A DNA stretch of 62,000 bases from Cryptomeria japonica. Taxonomy: Eukaryota; Streptophyta; Pinopsida; Cupressales; Cupressaceae. The notes below the pieces were generated by a model. It was not told the DNA's origin. It saw only the letters and a list, made by a program, of their open reading frames with translations, and made no database searches. The translations under genes and the position numbers were made by a program. Shown in pieces: positions 46,230 through 57,800 of the stretch; the stretch's first letter is position 1, and every line of letters begins with the position of its first letter. The stretch is taken from contig NC_081408.1 in the NCBI RefSeq assembly GCF_030272615.1, forward strand, positions 305,841,450-305,903,449, written 5' to 3'.

Positions 46230-47856
46230 TATATGAAAATGAAGAAACTTTGAGAATGCGATGCATTTGAAAAAGAAACTATATGTGATGTAATGCTTTG
46301 AATAATATGATATGCAATGTGGAAAGTAAAACCTAAACTAACCCATCCCTTAGGTATAATATCATTTAAGTGCATGCTGTCCATAGGGTCAGAGAGTGGA
46401 TCTTCCTCCATGGTATCCAAATTATATGCTCCATTGCCTATAACCCTTGTTATGATGAAAGGACCTAGCTAGTTAGGTTCAAATTTCCCTGGCTTTTCTC
46501 ATTCCACTAGGTTCCTTTGGTTCTCTTTAAGAACTAGATCTCCCACTTCAAAAGTTCATGGGTGGACTCATTTATTATAACTTTGTCTCAATCTATTTTG
46601 ATAACCTTGCAGATGATTGAACACTGTTTGTCTCTTTTCATCAAGCATTTCTAGCTCTTGTAATCTTGCTACCCAGTAGTCTTCCTCTGATATGATGTTA
46701 TGTAAGGAGACTCTTAGAGATGGTATTTCTATTTCAATGGGGAGTATTGCTTCTATACCATAGACTAAGGAATATGTTGTTGCTCTTGTAGGGGTGCACA
46801 CTCCTGTTCTGTAAGCCCAAAGAGAGGGATTTAACTGGAGATGCCAGTCCCGTCCTGTGTCAGTGACAACTTTCTTAAGGATTTTCAATATTGTTTTATT
46901 TGTTGCCTCTTCTTGTCCATTGATTTGTGGATAATATGGCGTGGCAAATCTCTGTTGTATTTAAAATTTATCACACAATTCTTTCACTTCTTGATTTTTA
47001 AATGGACGCCCATTATCCGTTACAAAGTACATTGGAATCCTATATCTATAGATAATGTAATTGAGCATGAAATTTTCTATTTGCTTTCCAGTGGTGTATG
47101 TAAGAGGAATTGCCTCAACCCATTTGGTAAAGTACTTAGTGGCTGTTAAGATGAACTTGTGCCAATTGGAGGAATAAGGATTGATTTTACCCACTAGATC
47201 TAATCTCCATTGTGAAAATGGCCATGGTGACGTAATGGGTTGAAGATCTTGTGCTGGTGCATGAATGAGATCTCCATGCATTTGGCATTGCTTACATTTC
47301 TGCACATATTTATAAGCGTCCTTTTCCATAGCTGGCCAGTAATAACCTATTCTTAACAATTTCTTTGCCAATGGTGGACCACTTTGGTGCGCCCCACAAA
47401 TTCCATCATGGAATTCCTTTAGAGAAAGTTGTGCTTCATTTTTATCAAGACATCAAAGAAGAGTTCCATCGAAGCCCTTTCTATAGAATGTATCAGCTAT
47501 AATGGTGTGTCTAGATGCCTGATGAATAAGAGTCTTCTTTTGATTTCTGGACAAATCCGGTGACATATAAAGAGTGTGTAAATATGTATATATTTCATTG
47601 TACCATGGAGATTTTGGACCCACAATTGCACATACATATTCTATTGAGGGAGTCTCATATGCTGGTATCATCAATTGTTCTATAATAAACGCAAACTGAG
47701 TTTCGTTAGCAGGCATATTTAGAAGAGATCCTATGGTAGCCATGGCATCTGCTGCCTTGTTTTGTATCCTTGGAATCTGTTCAAAAGTAATTTTGCTGAA
47801 GTGATCCTTGTAATCTTCTACCATTTTCTTGTAAGGCATGAGTTTGTCATCTTTCA
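46230..47856 (-). pseudogene. Element E pol fragment: RNase H end, integrase
   Basis: One continuous minus-strand frame, homologous to D pol, is broken only by nonsense codons at 47,453 (TGA), 46,961 (TAA), 46,568, 46,556 and 46,499 (TGA) and 46,469 (TAG). It begins inside the second RNase H (DDKLMPYKKMV, ITFEQIPRIQNKAADAMATI). The integrase zinc region (CKQCQMHGD), core (RLDLVGKI, VTDNGRPFKN, INGQEEATNK) and C-terminal part (FEVGDLVLKENQRN, MDSMHLN) follow. Three of the TGA codons stand where D has Arg, as expected of CGA to TGA. The terminal stop of pol is lost, so the frame runs on to about 46,230. Confidence 0.9.
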
Positions 47857-48349
47857 TGTTGTAGTTGTAGTCACATAAATCTGTCCATTTTAATTAAATG
47901 AATATTTCGTATTTATTTGATTAAAAATCCACTAGCCATCAGTTAATTAAATTAATATTTAATTAATTCATCCCCAAACATTCTTCTATTAATTAAATAA
48001 ATTATTCAATTTATTTTAATTAATTCATTAAATCAAATTTCAATCAATTAAATAAATAAAATCTATTTATTTAATTAAATTTCCCTTTTCCTCTTTTAAA
48101 TAAATTAAATAAAACATTTATTTAAATCATTATCCCCCCCCACTTGCATTTTCCTACAAATGCAACTTGCACACATTTTTGAAATAAATGAATTTTTATT
48201 TTAAATAAAATCCTATTTCCCTCACCCACCAAATCCACTTGCAAAATCTAATCCCCTTCTAGATTCTTCTAACCCCTTCCTAATTATCCTAATCCATCCC
48301 CTAATTATTGTCACATTCATAAGCAAAATTGAGTCACTTCTCAAAGCCT

Positions 48350-48475
48350 CAAAGTCTTTGATAACCATTAAAGGCTTCAAGTCTTCAACCACTAAATGGC
48401 TCAAAGTCTTTGATAACCATTGAAGGCTTCCAACTTTCAACCACTTAATCCCCAAAGTCTCCAATAACCATTAAT
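48350..48475 (+). repeat. Three copies of a 52-bp tandem repeat in the D LTR
   Basis: CAAAGTCTTTGATAACCATT occurs at 48,350 and 48,402, with a degenerate third copy (CAAAGTCTCCAATAACCATT) at 48,453. It lies upstream of the TATA box, so it could be a set of promoter enhancer units; that role is inference. Confidence 0.85.
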
Positions 48476-48839
48476 GGTTAATTAAACCCTCCCACATGGT
48501 TAAAACATTTGTTTTGACTCAACCTCTACCCAACCCAAGGGTCTCATCAAGCCTTTAATGCTTTGACCATGATTATCTCTTAATCATTTGCACAAAGGTT
48601 TATCCTTGCATTAACTCCTAATCCAGTGGGTAATCCTAATTTGGACTTGACCCTTAGCCTTTAGATAACCATGAGGTCTTCTTAGGCCTTTAATGCCTCC
48701 AACCTCTTCTCTCAACCCAACCATATGTTGACATTTGTCATCATTTCATTGGTGCCAATTGTGCACATGGATCCCCAACTTTCAAGCTTGACCCTTGATT
48801 AAACCCTTCAATCCTGGCCATCCATTGCTCCATTTTTCC

Positions 48840-48847
48840 TATAAATA
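48840..48847 (+). promoter_or_regulatory. TATA box of the element D LTR promoter
   Basis: TATAAATA (in CTATAAATAGAGCC) lies 460 bases before the LTR end, the expected place for the U3 promoter that makes the genomic RNA. Confidence 0.75.
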
Positions 48848-49302
48848 GAGCCCATTCCTTCATAATCCAGATCCTGAAAACTTGTATGCATCTAAGCTAT
48901 AGACATTTTAGAGAGCATTTTAGCATAAACAATCTAACATCTTGTCTTTTTGGTTAAAATACATCATTTTAGCATTAGTAATAGCTTTTTATTTCACATT
49001 TAGAGCTATACTACAATCTCAATCCTCCATAAGCATCCATAGTGCAAAAAGCTGCTGAGAGCTACACTATTTTGGAACTTGGAGAGGAGAGGAACAAGGG
49101 AGAAGAAGCTAAGGCCATGCTAAGAGGCAGTTGGAGATGTCTGATGATCTTTGTTTTACTTATTAGATATATTAACATGTCTCTTTGTGTCTCTTTTGGA
49201 ATGCCTTCATAGATTGGTTTTTGATTGACTAACGCTAATGTTTTGTGTGTTTTGTGTTCTTTGATCATAGACTAACCTTGTGCCATTTAGGAGGGCATCA
49301 TT

Positions 49303-49342
49303 TGGTGAACCCGACGTGAATCGAACACGCAACCTTCTGATC
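49303..49342 (+). promoter_or_regulatory. Primer-binding site complementary to tRNA-Trp over 40 nt
   Basis: TGGTGAACCCGACGTGAATC starts two bases after the LTR end. The reverse complement of the whole 40 nt is the 3' half of a plant-type tRNA-Trp(CCA): CCA end, discriminator A, acceptor strand CGGGTTC, T-arm with loop TTCGATT, variable region, 3' strand of the anticodon stem, and two loop bases. The match stops exactly at the 3' side of the anticodon (next base A, where T would be expected). Usual primer sites cover 12-18 nt. Confidence 0.85.
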
Positions 49343-49384
49343 ATTTTTTTGACAACTAACATATTTTGCTTGTTGAAAGTGCCA

Positions 49385-49680
49385 CACAGGTCGCGCTTCG
49401 GCGCTAATGAACACGTTTTAGCGCTATCAAAACAATTTCTTTTAGCACTATTGTCCCTAAAATAGCGCTATTGAAAAGGTTTTAGCGCTATTGACAACAT
49501 TCTGGTGCTTTCGTCACAATTCTGGCGCTATTAAAACTCTTCTGGCGCTTTTGACCTCTCAGATTTTTCTATTATTTCAGCGCTACGGTGTAAATTAGTG
49601 CTTCTATAAGCGCAGACTAGCGCTATTGTATAAATTAGCGCTTCTGTCTAAAAAGCAGACTAGCGCTATTGCGACAGAGT
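49385..49680 (+). repeat. AGCGCT palindrome array in the element D leader
   Basis: About 14 copies or near-copies of TAGCGCTATT (with TGGCGCTATT, TAGTGCTTCT and CAGCGCTACG variants) occur in about 300 bp right after the primer site. The core AGCGCT is self-complementary. No ORF crosses it in a convincing way. It is part of the 5' leader of the genomic RNA. Confidence 0.88.
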
Positions 49681-52024
49681 GTTGTCCAAGTCGCTTTGTA
49701 ACCAAAAAATTGAGTATCTTAGGCTTGTGGAAGCCCCCCATTGAACATTGGTTTTTACTAACTTGTTTTTGGTTCATGCAGGTTAACAACCCAACATAAA
49801 AATCACAAAATTTTCATTTAGTGCTTAAAAAGAATTTGAAAAACACACAAAAAAAAAAAATTCATTGCTTTCTAGTTAGGACTCATTTTCTTTTGGTGCT
49901 TAAAATTAACAACACAAATTTGATTTCATTGCATCAATTTGGACCTAAAATTTACAATCCACACTTCAAAAATTTGGTGCAAATAAAATATACAATCCAC
50001 TTGTTTTGATCTTTTTGCAAACAAATTTTTACTTCAAGCAAAACATGTTTTTCATTAAGTTGACCAGGATTTCCAAATTTTTTACAACACATTTTGCCAT
50101 TGAAGTTAAAAAGAACACCATGGCTGTTGGAGCAACATCTCCAAATAGTTAAAATCACATTGCAATGATGGATTAAAAAGAACAAGTGAATTTCGTGTTT
50201 GGCACGCTTGTGCACAAAGGTCAGTCGGGTGGTCCTACTTCTAACACACACTATCCTCTCCCTTGGCTCTCGTGGTCCTAGGTGCAAGAGAAAAGTGTTA
50301 GTAACACTCAAAATTTTATCTTTTTAAGAGAGGCCTGCCAAGGGATCGATACTCTTGGGAACGACCTCGAGGGGTAAATCCTTCGAGCCGCTATAGAAAT
50401 CAGGTGAGAGCGAAAGCTGTAGCCTTGGGTATAGCTGTTCCTATAGTGTAACTGGCCGAAAGGACAAATGGGCCCCACCACCAGTTACAAGGCTCTTAAG
50501 TGAGTCACTGCAGAATGAACTTATGTCCAAAAACATCGAACATGACTAAACACCTTTAAGTAGAAGCCCACCTGTTCTATTGATTGAGGATATTTGAGAT
50601 ATAATTTAGTGCAAGAGCATAGATGGTTTTGCTCCCAAGATACTCACCATACATATTTCCTTGAGTAGAAACATAGCTTTTTGAAAAGTCACTTGTGGCT
50701 TGATAAAAGTGGTGACTCCCCCATCATAGGGATCATCTATTTGTTATGCTCGTGCAAGACTTAGTATATCACATCCTTACCTGCCACGGCGGGATTCATA
50801 AGGTATGTAGTACCAAAGTCGAAGAAATATCAAGATGTGGGCTAAATTTATCACAACTGGCCATTTGACCTTAGGGATAAAAAGTGTTTGAAGTGTGTTC
50901 ATTTTACAGACCTAGTGCAAATTGAGCCGACTTCAGGCTTTGGAAATACACCTTAAATAAATCTAAAGGAAGGGTCAAAAACAAGTCCAAGGATTGGGTT
51001 GATCTAGACCCATACTCATTTGTGCCTTTGAGGCTACAATCTTGTGTTTGTGTGCTTGCTTTGTTTTCTTGTCAAGGAAAAATCAGAAAATCAATCCCAA
51101 AAACAAAGTACTCATCCAACATTTCTCAAAAACAACCAAAAAAAAATACCAAAAACAAAGTGCAAACAACACAAAGTCACAACTTTTATGACCATTCTTC
51201 ACATCTTACGAAAGAAGAAGTGTCATCAGAATATCAACTTGAAAAGAAGACCATTGAGCTCAAAGGCTTTAATCAAGAGGAGGAAATTCTTCTATATCAA
51301 TCGACAAATCTTTGTCTCCCATAGAGTCTTTCTACATCGCATGCGTCTATACCTTCAAGGTAAAACAAATGAGTTTGATTCAGAATCATTGAACCGCAGA
51401 GCTTTTAGGCAATATAGAGCTCTGAGTTATCACAAAAATCAAGGAGGAAAGATTAATCCCAATTTCTTCCCAAACATCTGTATCACCTACAACACAGCTC
51501 GAGAAGTGCCACCAATGCCTGAAAGGGAAGAAGAAGAGTTTGTCCCATTTATAACACAAAGTTTTTATTGAAGTTGAAAACATTTTCATCCAACATCTTA
51601 TTCATACATCATCACTTCATCATCAATCCATCCCAAAAACTCTCAAAACATTAAGAGGTTCTTGTCCCAAGATTCCTTTTTAGATATTGCTTGAAATCAA
51701 ACACATCACATCACTTTTTAGATTGTTTCTACATCTAGGATAAGCTCATCCTAAGAGACACATCTACGCAGGTTAAAACTAGTTCATGAGTGAATCCTCT
51801 CATTACTAGGTAGTTAAATCTGTAACACATCTCAGATTTCTCTACACCTTATCACATCCAAACTTATCAAAACAAATAAGCAGTTCAAAGAAGGAATTTC
51901 AGTTACATCTACCTTGAAGTGCTAGAGATCCCCATACAAACACAAATCACCAATCATCAATCTTTCATTTCATCACCAACTCATCATCATCTTCAATCAA
52001 CTTCAAAACAAACTTGCAAACAAA
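49681..52024 (+). other. Element D 5' leader between palindrome array and gag
   Basis: A long untranslated-looking leader of 2.3 kb. It contains no recognised domain apart from the short frame at 51,188-51,571 (separate entry). Long leaders, sometimes with an extra ORF or an intron, are known in Tat/Ogre-type elements. No clear splice pair was identified by eye. Confidence 0.6.
51188..51571 (+). CDS. Small unrecognised ORF upstream of gag
   Basis: The first ATG of this frame is at 51,188, giving 127 residues to a TGA. It is basic at the start (LRKKKCHQNINLKRR) and ends in an acidic, Pro-containing tail (REVPPMPEREEEEFVPF). An overlapping frame (to 51,324) reads KKTIELKGFNQEEEILLYQ and may be the original first part joined by a frameshift near 51,310. 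No family was recognised. It could be a relic of the extra upstream ORF seen in some Tat/Ogre elements, or chance. It is separated from gag by about 450 bp. Confidence 0.3.
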   Translation: MTILHILRKKKCHQNINLKRRPLSSKALIKRRKFFYINRQIFVSHRVFLHRMRLYLQGKTNEFDSESLNRRAFRQYRALSYHKNQGGKINPNFFPNICITYNTAREVPPMPEREEEEFVPFITQSFY

Positions 52025-53605
52025 ATGGTTCAAACCCGATCACGATCAAGGCAACGAGAAATAGAAGTTGAGGAAGAAGAAGACGAAAATCTCAATGAAT
52101 TTCAAGAAGCACTTGGAGGAAATATAAATGATGAACACCCAAGTACTCCCACTCCTTCAACAATCGAAAGGGTTCAGCATAACCCTCATTTTAACAGATT
52201 GTTTGATGAAATACTCAGGAGCAACGCAGATGCTCACTTTTTAAAACTCGCTCAAGAAGGAGCCAAACTCCCCTCTGACTTTGATCTTGCCCAATTAAGA
52301 CAAGCATCAGAAAGACAAAGTTGCCATGAGGAGGAAAGAGGTAGAAATCACATCAGATATAACATTCCTCGAGGTAACCCACCACCTCCTCCTCCAAATG
52401 AAATGGAGATGTTGCGGCAACAAGTCAAGAATCTCGCCCAACAACTTCATAGTGGTGTTAAGACCAATCAATTCTCACTTAATGACATCTGTCCCTATCC
52501 ATTTGATAGGAATCTTTATATACCACCCTTTCCACGTGGGTTCGAAACACCAAAATTCGAAAAATATAGAGGAAAGGGAGATCCCCGCGATCATGTCCAA
52601 GAATTTCATTCCGCTTGTCTCGAAGTCGCATATGAAGACACATACTTAATGCGCCTTTTTCCCCAAAGCTTGGGAGGAACAACCACATCATGGTTTTCCT
52701 GACTACCAAGTGGCATAAGAACATTTGAGGAACTCATCCAGAAGTTCCTATCTCATTACTCTTATAATATTGAACGCGACATCACCATGGCTGATCTGTG
52801 CAACACCAAACAAAAACCAGGTGAATTATTCTCAGTATTCCTGCAACGATGGCGCCAAATGTCTAGCAGACGTTCTCTTCAGTTACCTGAACGAGAACTA
52901 GTGGAAATTTTCATTTCCAACTTAAACGAAGAAATGGAATTTCACCTGGATATCAAAGACACAGATTCTTTTAACGATATGATCACCAAAGGTATAAAAT
53001 GTGAAAGGGCACTCATCAAAAAAGGACTCATCAAAATCTTTAATGAACCCAAAGATGGTCCTCGCCCGCGCTTCAATAGTGATAAACCGAACTTCTGGAA
53101 CAAGAATAAGAATATCGTCAACGATGGAGTTGTGGATGCTCGGACTATCCAAAATGCACAACTTGTAGTTCGGTTTGCAGGACAAAATCCTCCACCTCAG
53201 AATAATATAAATGTTCCTCCTAATCAAGGTCGCATCACATCTCATGATGAACCAAGACCTCGTCCACAAAAACAAAAACACACATACACTCCCTTAGGGG
53301 AACCCATTGAAACAGTGTTGCGACAACTCCTCTCTCAAAATTTGGTCACTCTACCTAAGCTATCAAACTATGAGCCTCAAGTCAAACCGGCATGGTGGAG
53401 AGATACTGAACACTGTGAATTCCATCAAGGAAGAGGACACAAGACAAGTAATTGTCACCGATTGAAAGATCTCATTCAGGATCTTATTGATCGAGGAGAA
53501 ATTGAAATTGAAGGGCATGACCCAAAAACAACCAATAATGATCATCAGATGTTCAAGAATCCACTTCCATCACAAGATCAAAGGGGTCCTTCCACTTCCC
53601 GGTGA
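52025..53605 (+). pseudogene. Element D gag
   Basis: The start is ATG at 52,025 (AAAATGG context; MVQTRSRSRQREIEVEEEED). An acidic N-terminal part and a Pro run are followed by the gag capsid-like domain (FETPKFEKYRGKGDPRDHVQ, SLGGTTTSWFS, FLQRWRQMSSRRS). Near the C-terminus is the Tat-type knuckle CEFHQGRGHKTSNCHRLKDLI. Nonsense codons: TGA at 52,700 (just after WFS, where relatives usually have Arg) and TGA at 53,603. Downstream domains continue in the same frame, so in this lineage gag and pol probably form one polyprotein. No frameshift is seen. Confidence 0.9.
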
Positions 53606-54883
53606 GGCACTGATACCACTGATTATACGCAGGCTGCGTATAACTACACTGTAAATCACCTGTATGATGCTAGTGAACAAATTGCAACTATCACCTTCAA
53701 AAATCCCACCTCAAATTGCAATGTTGTTACACGCCGCGGCAAAGTTACCATAAAGGCAGCTCCACAAGGCACCACCTCCATCCCAAAGTAGTACAATCTT
53801 GTGGAACAATTAGACAAAACCCCTGCGCTTATATCCATTTTGGAGCTTTTGCGTCTGTCACCCTCTCATAAAACTATCTTGGATCAAGCACTCCAAGAGG
53901 CGTCAGTCCCTGCAAACTTGAATACGGACCAATTTCAAGCCATGGTTGGAAATCTAAAGACATCACCTTGTCTCACTTTTTCCGAAAGTGACAACTCTTC
54001 CTTCCAACAACCTCATAATGCTTCGCTACACATTGAAGGCTTTATCAACCAACACAGGATCAAGCGAGTCTTGATCGATAATGGAGCAGGCCTAAACATT
54101 TGTACACTACAGTTGGTCACAGCATTGGGATATGCAATAGAATCAGTGGATCCTCGCAAGAAGATCACCATCAAGGCCTATGATGATGCAAAGCGTTCAT
54201 CCAAAGGAGCTGTGGTACTACCAATCTGAGTGGGCCCTGTGGTAAAGCACATCATCTGTCAGGTTCTGGACCTTCCTCTGCCATATAATCTATTATTAGG
54301 TAGACCTTGGATACATGCCATGCAAGCTGTTCCATCTACCTACCATCAATGTATCAAGTTCCCACATAATGGTGCAGAGGTCACAATCCTGGGCGATGCA
54401 AATCCCTTTGCATTTTGCCATAATATCAGCCATCAACCAGAGATTACCGTTCCTAATAATAGAGAAGCCATTTCCTCCACATCATATGTAAGTCCCGCCT
54501 CTCTTACCAGTTCGAACACCACTATGCCCAAGCAAGAAAAGCTTAAGATGAAAGTAGCAGAGGAAGGTCCTGGAGAATACAACTTGAGTCAGCTCTTTTG
54601 TGTCGGACAAATGCCCACTTCTCCTAGAACTCATGGTAAACCACAACAGTTACTCCAGCAACCACTAATCACGCCAGCATGTGCCTTGATGCCTTTCGTC
54701 CTTGGAAAGAGTCAAGAGGAAGAAACACAAGATGAGGACCTAGCGAACTGGATCTATAAAGATCCCATCACCACTGATGAACCGCAAGTTACACTTCCTA
54801 TGGAACAATATGGCAAAGGCCTCCTCATTATGCAAAGAATGGGATATGATGGTCAGAGTGCTTTGGGATACTGCAAACAATGA
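53606..54883 (+). pseudogene. Element D aspartic protease and G-patch region
   Basis: Same frame as gag. Nonsense codons are TAG at 53,789, TGA at 54,227 (inside LPI*VGP, Arg or similar expected) and TGA at 54,881. The protease, which would cut the polyprotein, is marked by RVLIDNGAGLNICTLQL, with the catalytic Asp codon at 54,077 and DNGA in place of the usual D(S/T)G, and by [15 protein letters not shown] near 54,285. A G-patch-like motif ([20 protein letters not shown]) lies at about 54,811-54,883; such RNA-binding motifs follow the protease in some plant gypsy and retroviral polyproteins. Confidence 0.85.
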
Positions 54884-57800
54884 CGACACGAACCTCTGCT
54901 GCCAGAATTCAAGCCCAAAGGTAATACAGGCCTAGGTTTTGAAAAAGAGATCTTTCCTAAACTCAGATTCAAAGGAAAACCTAGCAAACCATTTTGCCCG
55001 CCTACTGCAAAGAGGACACCTTTCATAATCAAAGCACCATCAAACACTATCCCCACTGCCCCATCGAGGCTCACAAACCCACCACAACCATCTACAATAC
55101 CAATCATCCCACCAAATGAACCAATAATCCCATCAATAACACCAATAGCAGCAACAACTATATCAGAACCCGCAACAGCATCTATGGCACCAGCCATTCC
55201 AATAGAAGCCACTGAGGCAACACTGCCGATACTTCCTGTACCAGATCCTTTAAACCCCATCACGGTTCCTGCAGCACAGATCACTACAAAGATACATAAA
55301 CCAATCACACCTGCTGTGTTTAACTCCAAAGACATCCCAGTATGGTATAGCAATCGGATGCTGGAGAGTGATTCAGAGACCGACTCACATGAGTGGGAAT
55401 TTGATTCTGTACAGCTTAACACTTCAGATGAGGAAGACACAACACCACCTCCACCACGCAAAGACATACCTATTTACGGAGAAGCACAGATAAAGACCAC
55501 TTGGGTACCTGAGCTGGAAACATCTTCCACAGACCCTACGTCTCATCCTACGCCTGATTCTGACAGGGAGAGTACCATCAACGACCTTCACCACATTGTC
55601 TTAACCCTCACTGATACCTCTAACGAACTTAACCTAATCGATGAAGTAATGCCCATTATCCACCCTGAACTCATCGAATGGAACCAATCAAATCCCCCAT
55701 GTCTTGACCTCTTCCAGAATGATGAGGCTATCATTGACTTTTTGGAATTACGGGATAATCTACCAAGCGGGGATCACAAAGCTGGATTCGCCATTGAACT
55801 TAATAGCGCAACATACTTCGGGGCGGATGCCAAACCTTTCAGCTGCAAAAACATAACAATAAAACATGGATCTTCCAGTGAAAACCACACTGTGGCATTG
55901 TTTGATCCCACAAAAGTAAAAAGAAAGAGCGTATCCAACGGTGAAAACCTCTTTGAGGCACCTGAGGATGAAGGGTTTGACATTCTCCCTGCTAATGCAC
56001 AACAGGAACGATCAACGATTCTCATCGAGGAAACCAAAGAATACAATGTGGGGACTCCTGAAAATCCTCATATCATACATCTGGCATCTCTTCTCACTCC
56101 AGAGGAACAACCTAAATTTATAGAGTTCTTCCAGAAGCGTCAGATCAACTTTGCATGGTCATATGCAGACATGCCTGGGCTTGATCCTGATTTAGTCATG
56201 CATCACCTCACCGTAGCAGAAGGAGCCAAACCTGTCAAGCAGAAGCTTCGTAAGATGCATCCCCAGATTGCAGTGCTAGTCAAAACAGAACTCAAGAAAC
56301 TCCTAGATGTTGGTTTCATTAGGCCAATTGATTATGCAGAATGGATCTCCAACATTGTGCCTGTCGGCAAACCAAAAGGGGGCATCCGCATTTGTACTGA
56401 CTTCAGAGATCTGAATAAGGCATGTCCTAAGGATGACTTTCCCCTACCAAATATCGACATCATAGTGGATCTAATAGCAGGACATGCGATGCTTTCACTC
56501 ATGGATGGCTTTTCCGGCTACAATCAGATAAAGATCACACACGAAGATCAACATAAGACAGCCTTCACATGTCCATGGGGCACATATTGCTGGAATGTAA
56601 TGCCTTTTGGTCTAAAGAATGCAGGAGCAACCTATCAAAGAGCAATGACCACCATCTTCCATGACATGATGCATACCATGATGGAAGATTATGTTGATGT
56701 CTTACTAGCAAAATCACTCACTAGAGAAGGGCATCTCCACATCTTAGATAAAATCTTTGATAGACTGGAACAATACCATGTTCAACTCAACCCAAAGAAA
56801 TGTGTCTTTGGAGTAACTTCCGGGAAGCTTCTAGGATACATTGTCTCAAGCAAAGGTATTGAGGTCGACCCAGCAAAGGTAAAAGCTATCATGGACATGC
56901 CACCTCCAAAGAATATCAGTCAGCTAAGGACATTACAAGGGCGGCTTCAATCCATCCGAAGATTCATTGCACAATTGGCTGATAAGTGTCACCCATTCAC
57001 GCACCTACTACACAAGAACATCCGCTTTCAGTGGGATGACAAATGCCAGCAAGCATTTCAGACACTTAAAGACTATCTCATCAATCCACCATTGTTGATG
57101 CCACCAGATCCAAGTAGACCGTTGTTACTTTATATCTCAGCAACAAGTACAGCATTAGGTGTACTACTGGCACAACATAATACAGAAGGAAAAGAGTGTG
57201 CTGTATACTACATCTCTCGCACACTGGTTGGCTATGAACTCAACTACACACCTATTGAGCGAGCTTGTCTAGCAGTAATCTTAGCAGCCACAAAATTGAG
57301 GCACTATCTGTTGACACACAAGGTACAACTCATTGCAAAGATTGATCCACTCAAGTATTTACTCAACAAAGCAGCATTGACAGGCCGCTTGGCCAAATGG
57401 GTGATGATTCTAAGTGAATTTGACATTGAGTATGTGGACCATAAAGCTATCAAAGGTCAAGTTATTGCAGATCAGTTGGCCGATGCACCACTCATAGGCG
57501 ATCATCCTCTCATTTCCAATTTTCCAGATGAAGAGATATTCATGATCACAACAACACAACCATGGAAACTATATTTTGATGGTTCATACTCTAGGCACGG
57601 CTCGGGGGCAAGCATTCTATTTATTACACCTCAAGGTGATAACATCCTGAGGTCTTACAGGCTCACATTTCCATGCACCAACAATATAGCAGAATATGAG
57701 GCTTTGATCACAGGACTCGGATTAGCCATACAATGGAAATTACAAGAACTACAAGTATATGGCGACTCACAACTAGTCATTCGACAAGCAACTGATGAAT

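Larger units (their letters stand above)
40201..47856 (-). mobile_element. Element E: 3' part of a Tat-lineage Ty3/gypsy element
   Basis: On the minus strand, from right to left: end of RNase H, integrase and pol end (47,856-46,230); a long 3' region; an oppositely oriented PMD gene (41,805-43,650); a polypurine tract at 41,430-41,445; and an LTR starting TGTAGACACC at 41,429. The upstream half is missing because element D inserted at 47,857; the remainder should lie beyond D, outside the window. The same order of parts is seen in D. The outer LTR limit (about 40,201, where AGCATAGCACA would end the LTR) is a guess. Confidence 0.83.
47857..49300 (+). repeat. 5' LTR of element D
   Basis: 1,444 bp from TGTTGTAGTTGTAGTCACAT to GGAGGGCATCA, directly followed by the primer site. 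U3 is rich in AATTAAAT words (47,890-48,180). The TATA box is at 48,840. The left limit is set by the break in the element E frame; the right limit by the primer site. Confidence 0.87.

Noticed and set aside
49303-49342. A tRNA-Trp gene or pseudogene
   Set aside because: Only the 3' half is present, it carries the CCA end (not encoded in plant nuclear tRNA genes), and it starts two bases after an LTR end; it is a primer-binding site.
54853-55467. 204-codon minus-strand frame rich in Gly, Ser and Val
   Set aside because: It is antisense to the Pro/Thr/Ile-rich linker of D pol; its composition is the shadow of that linker.
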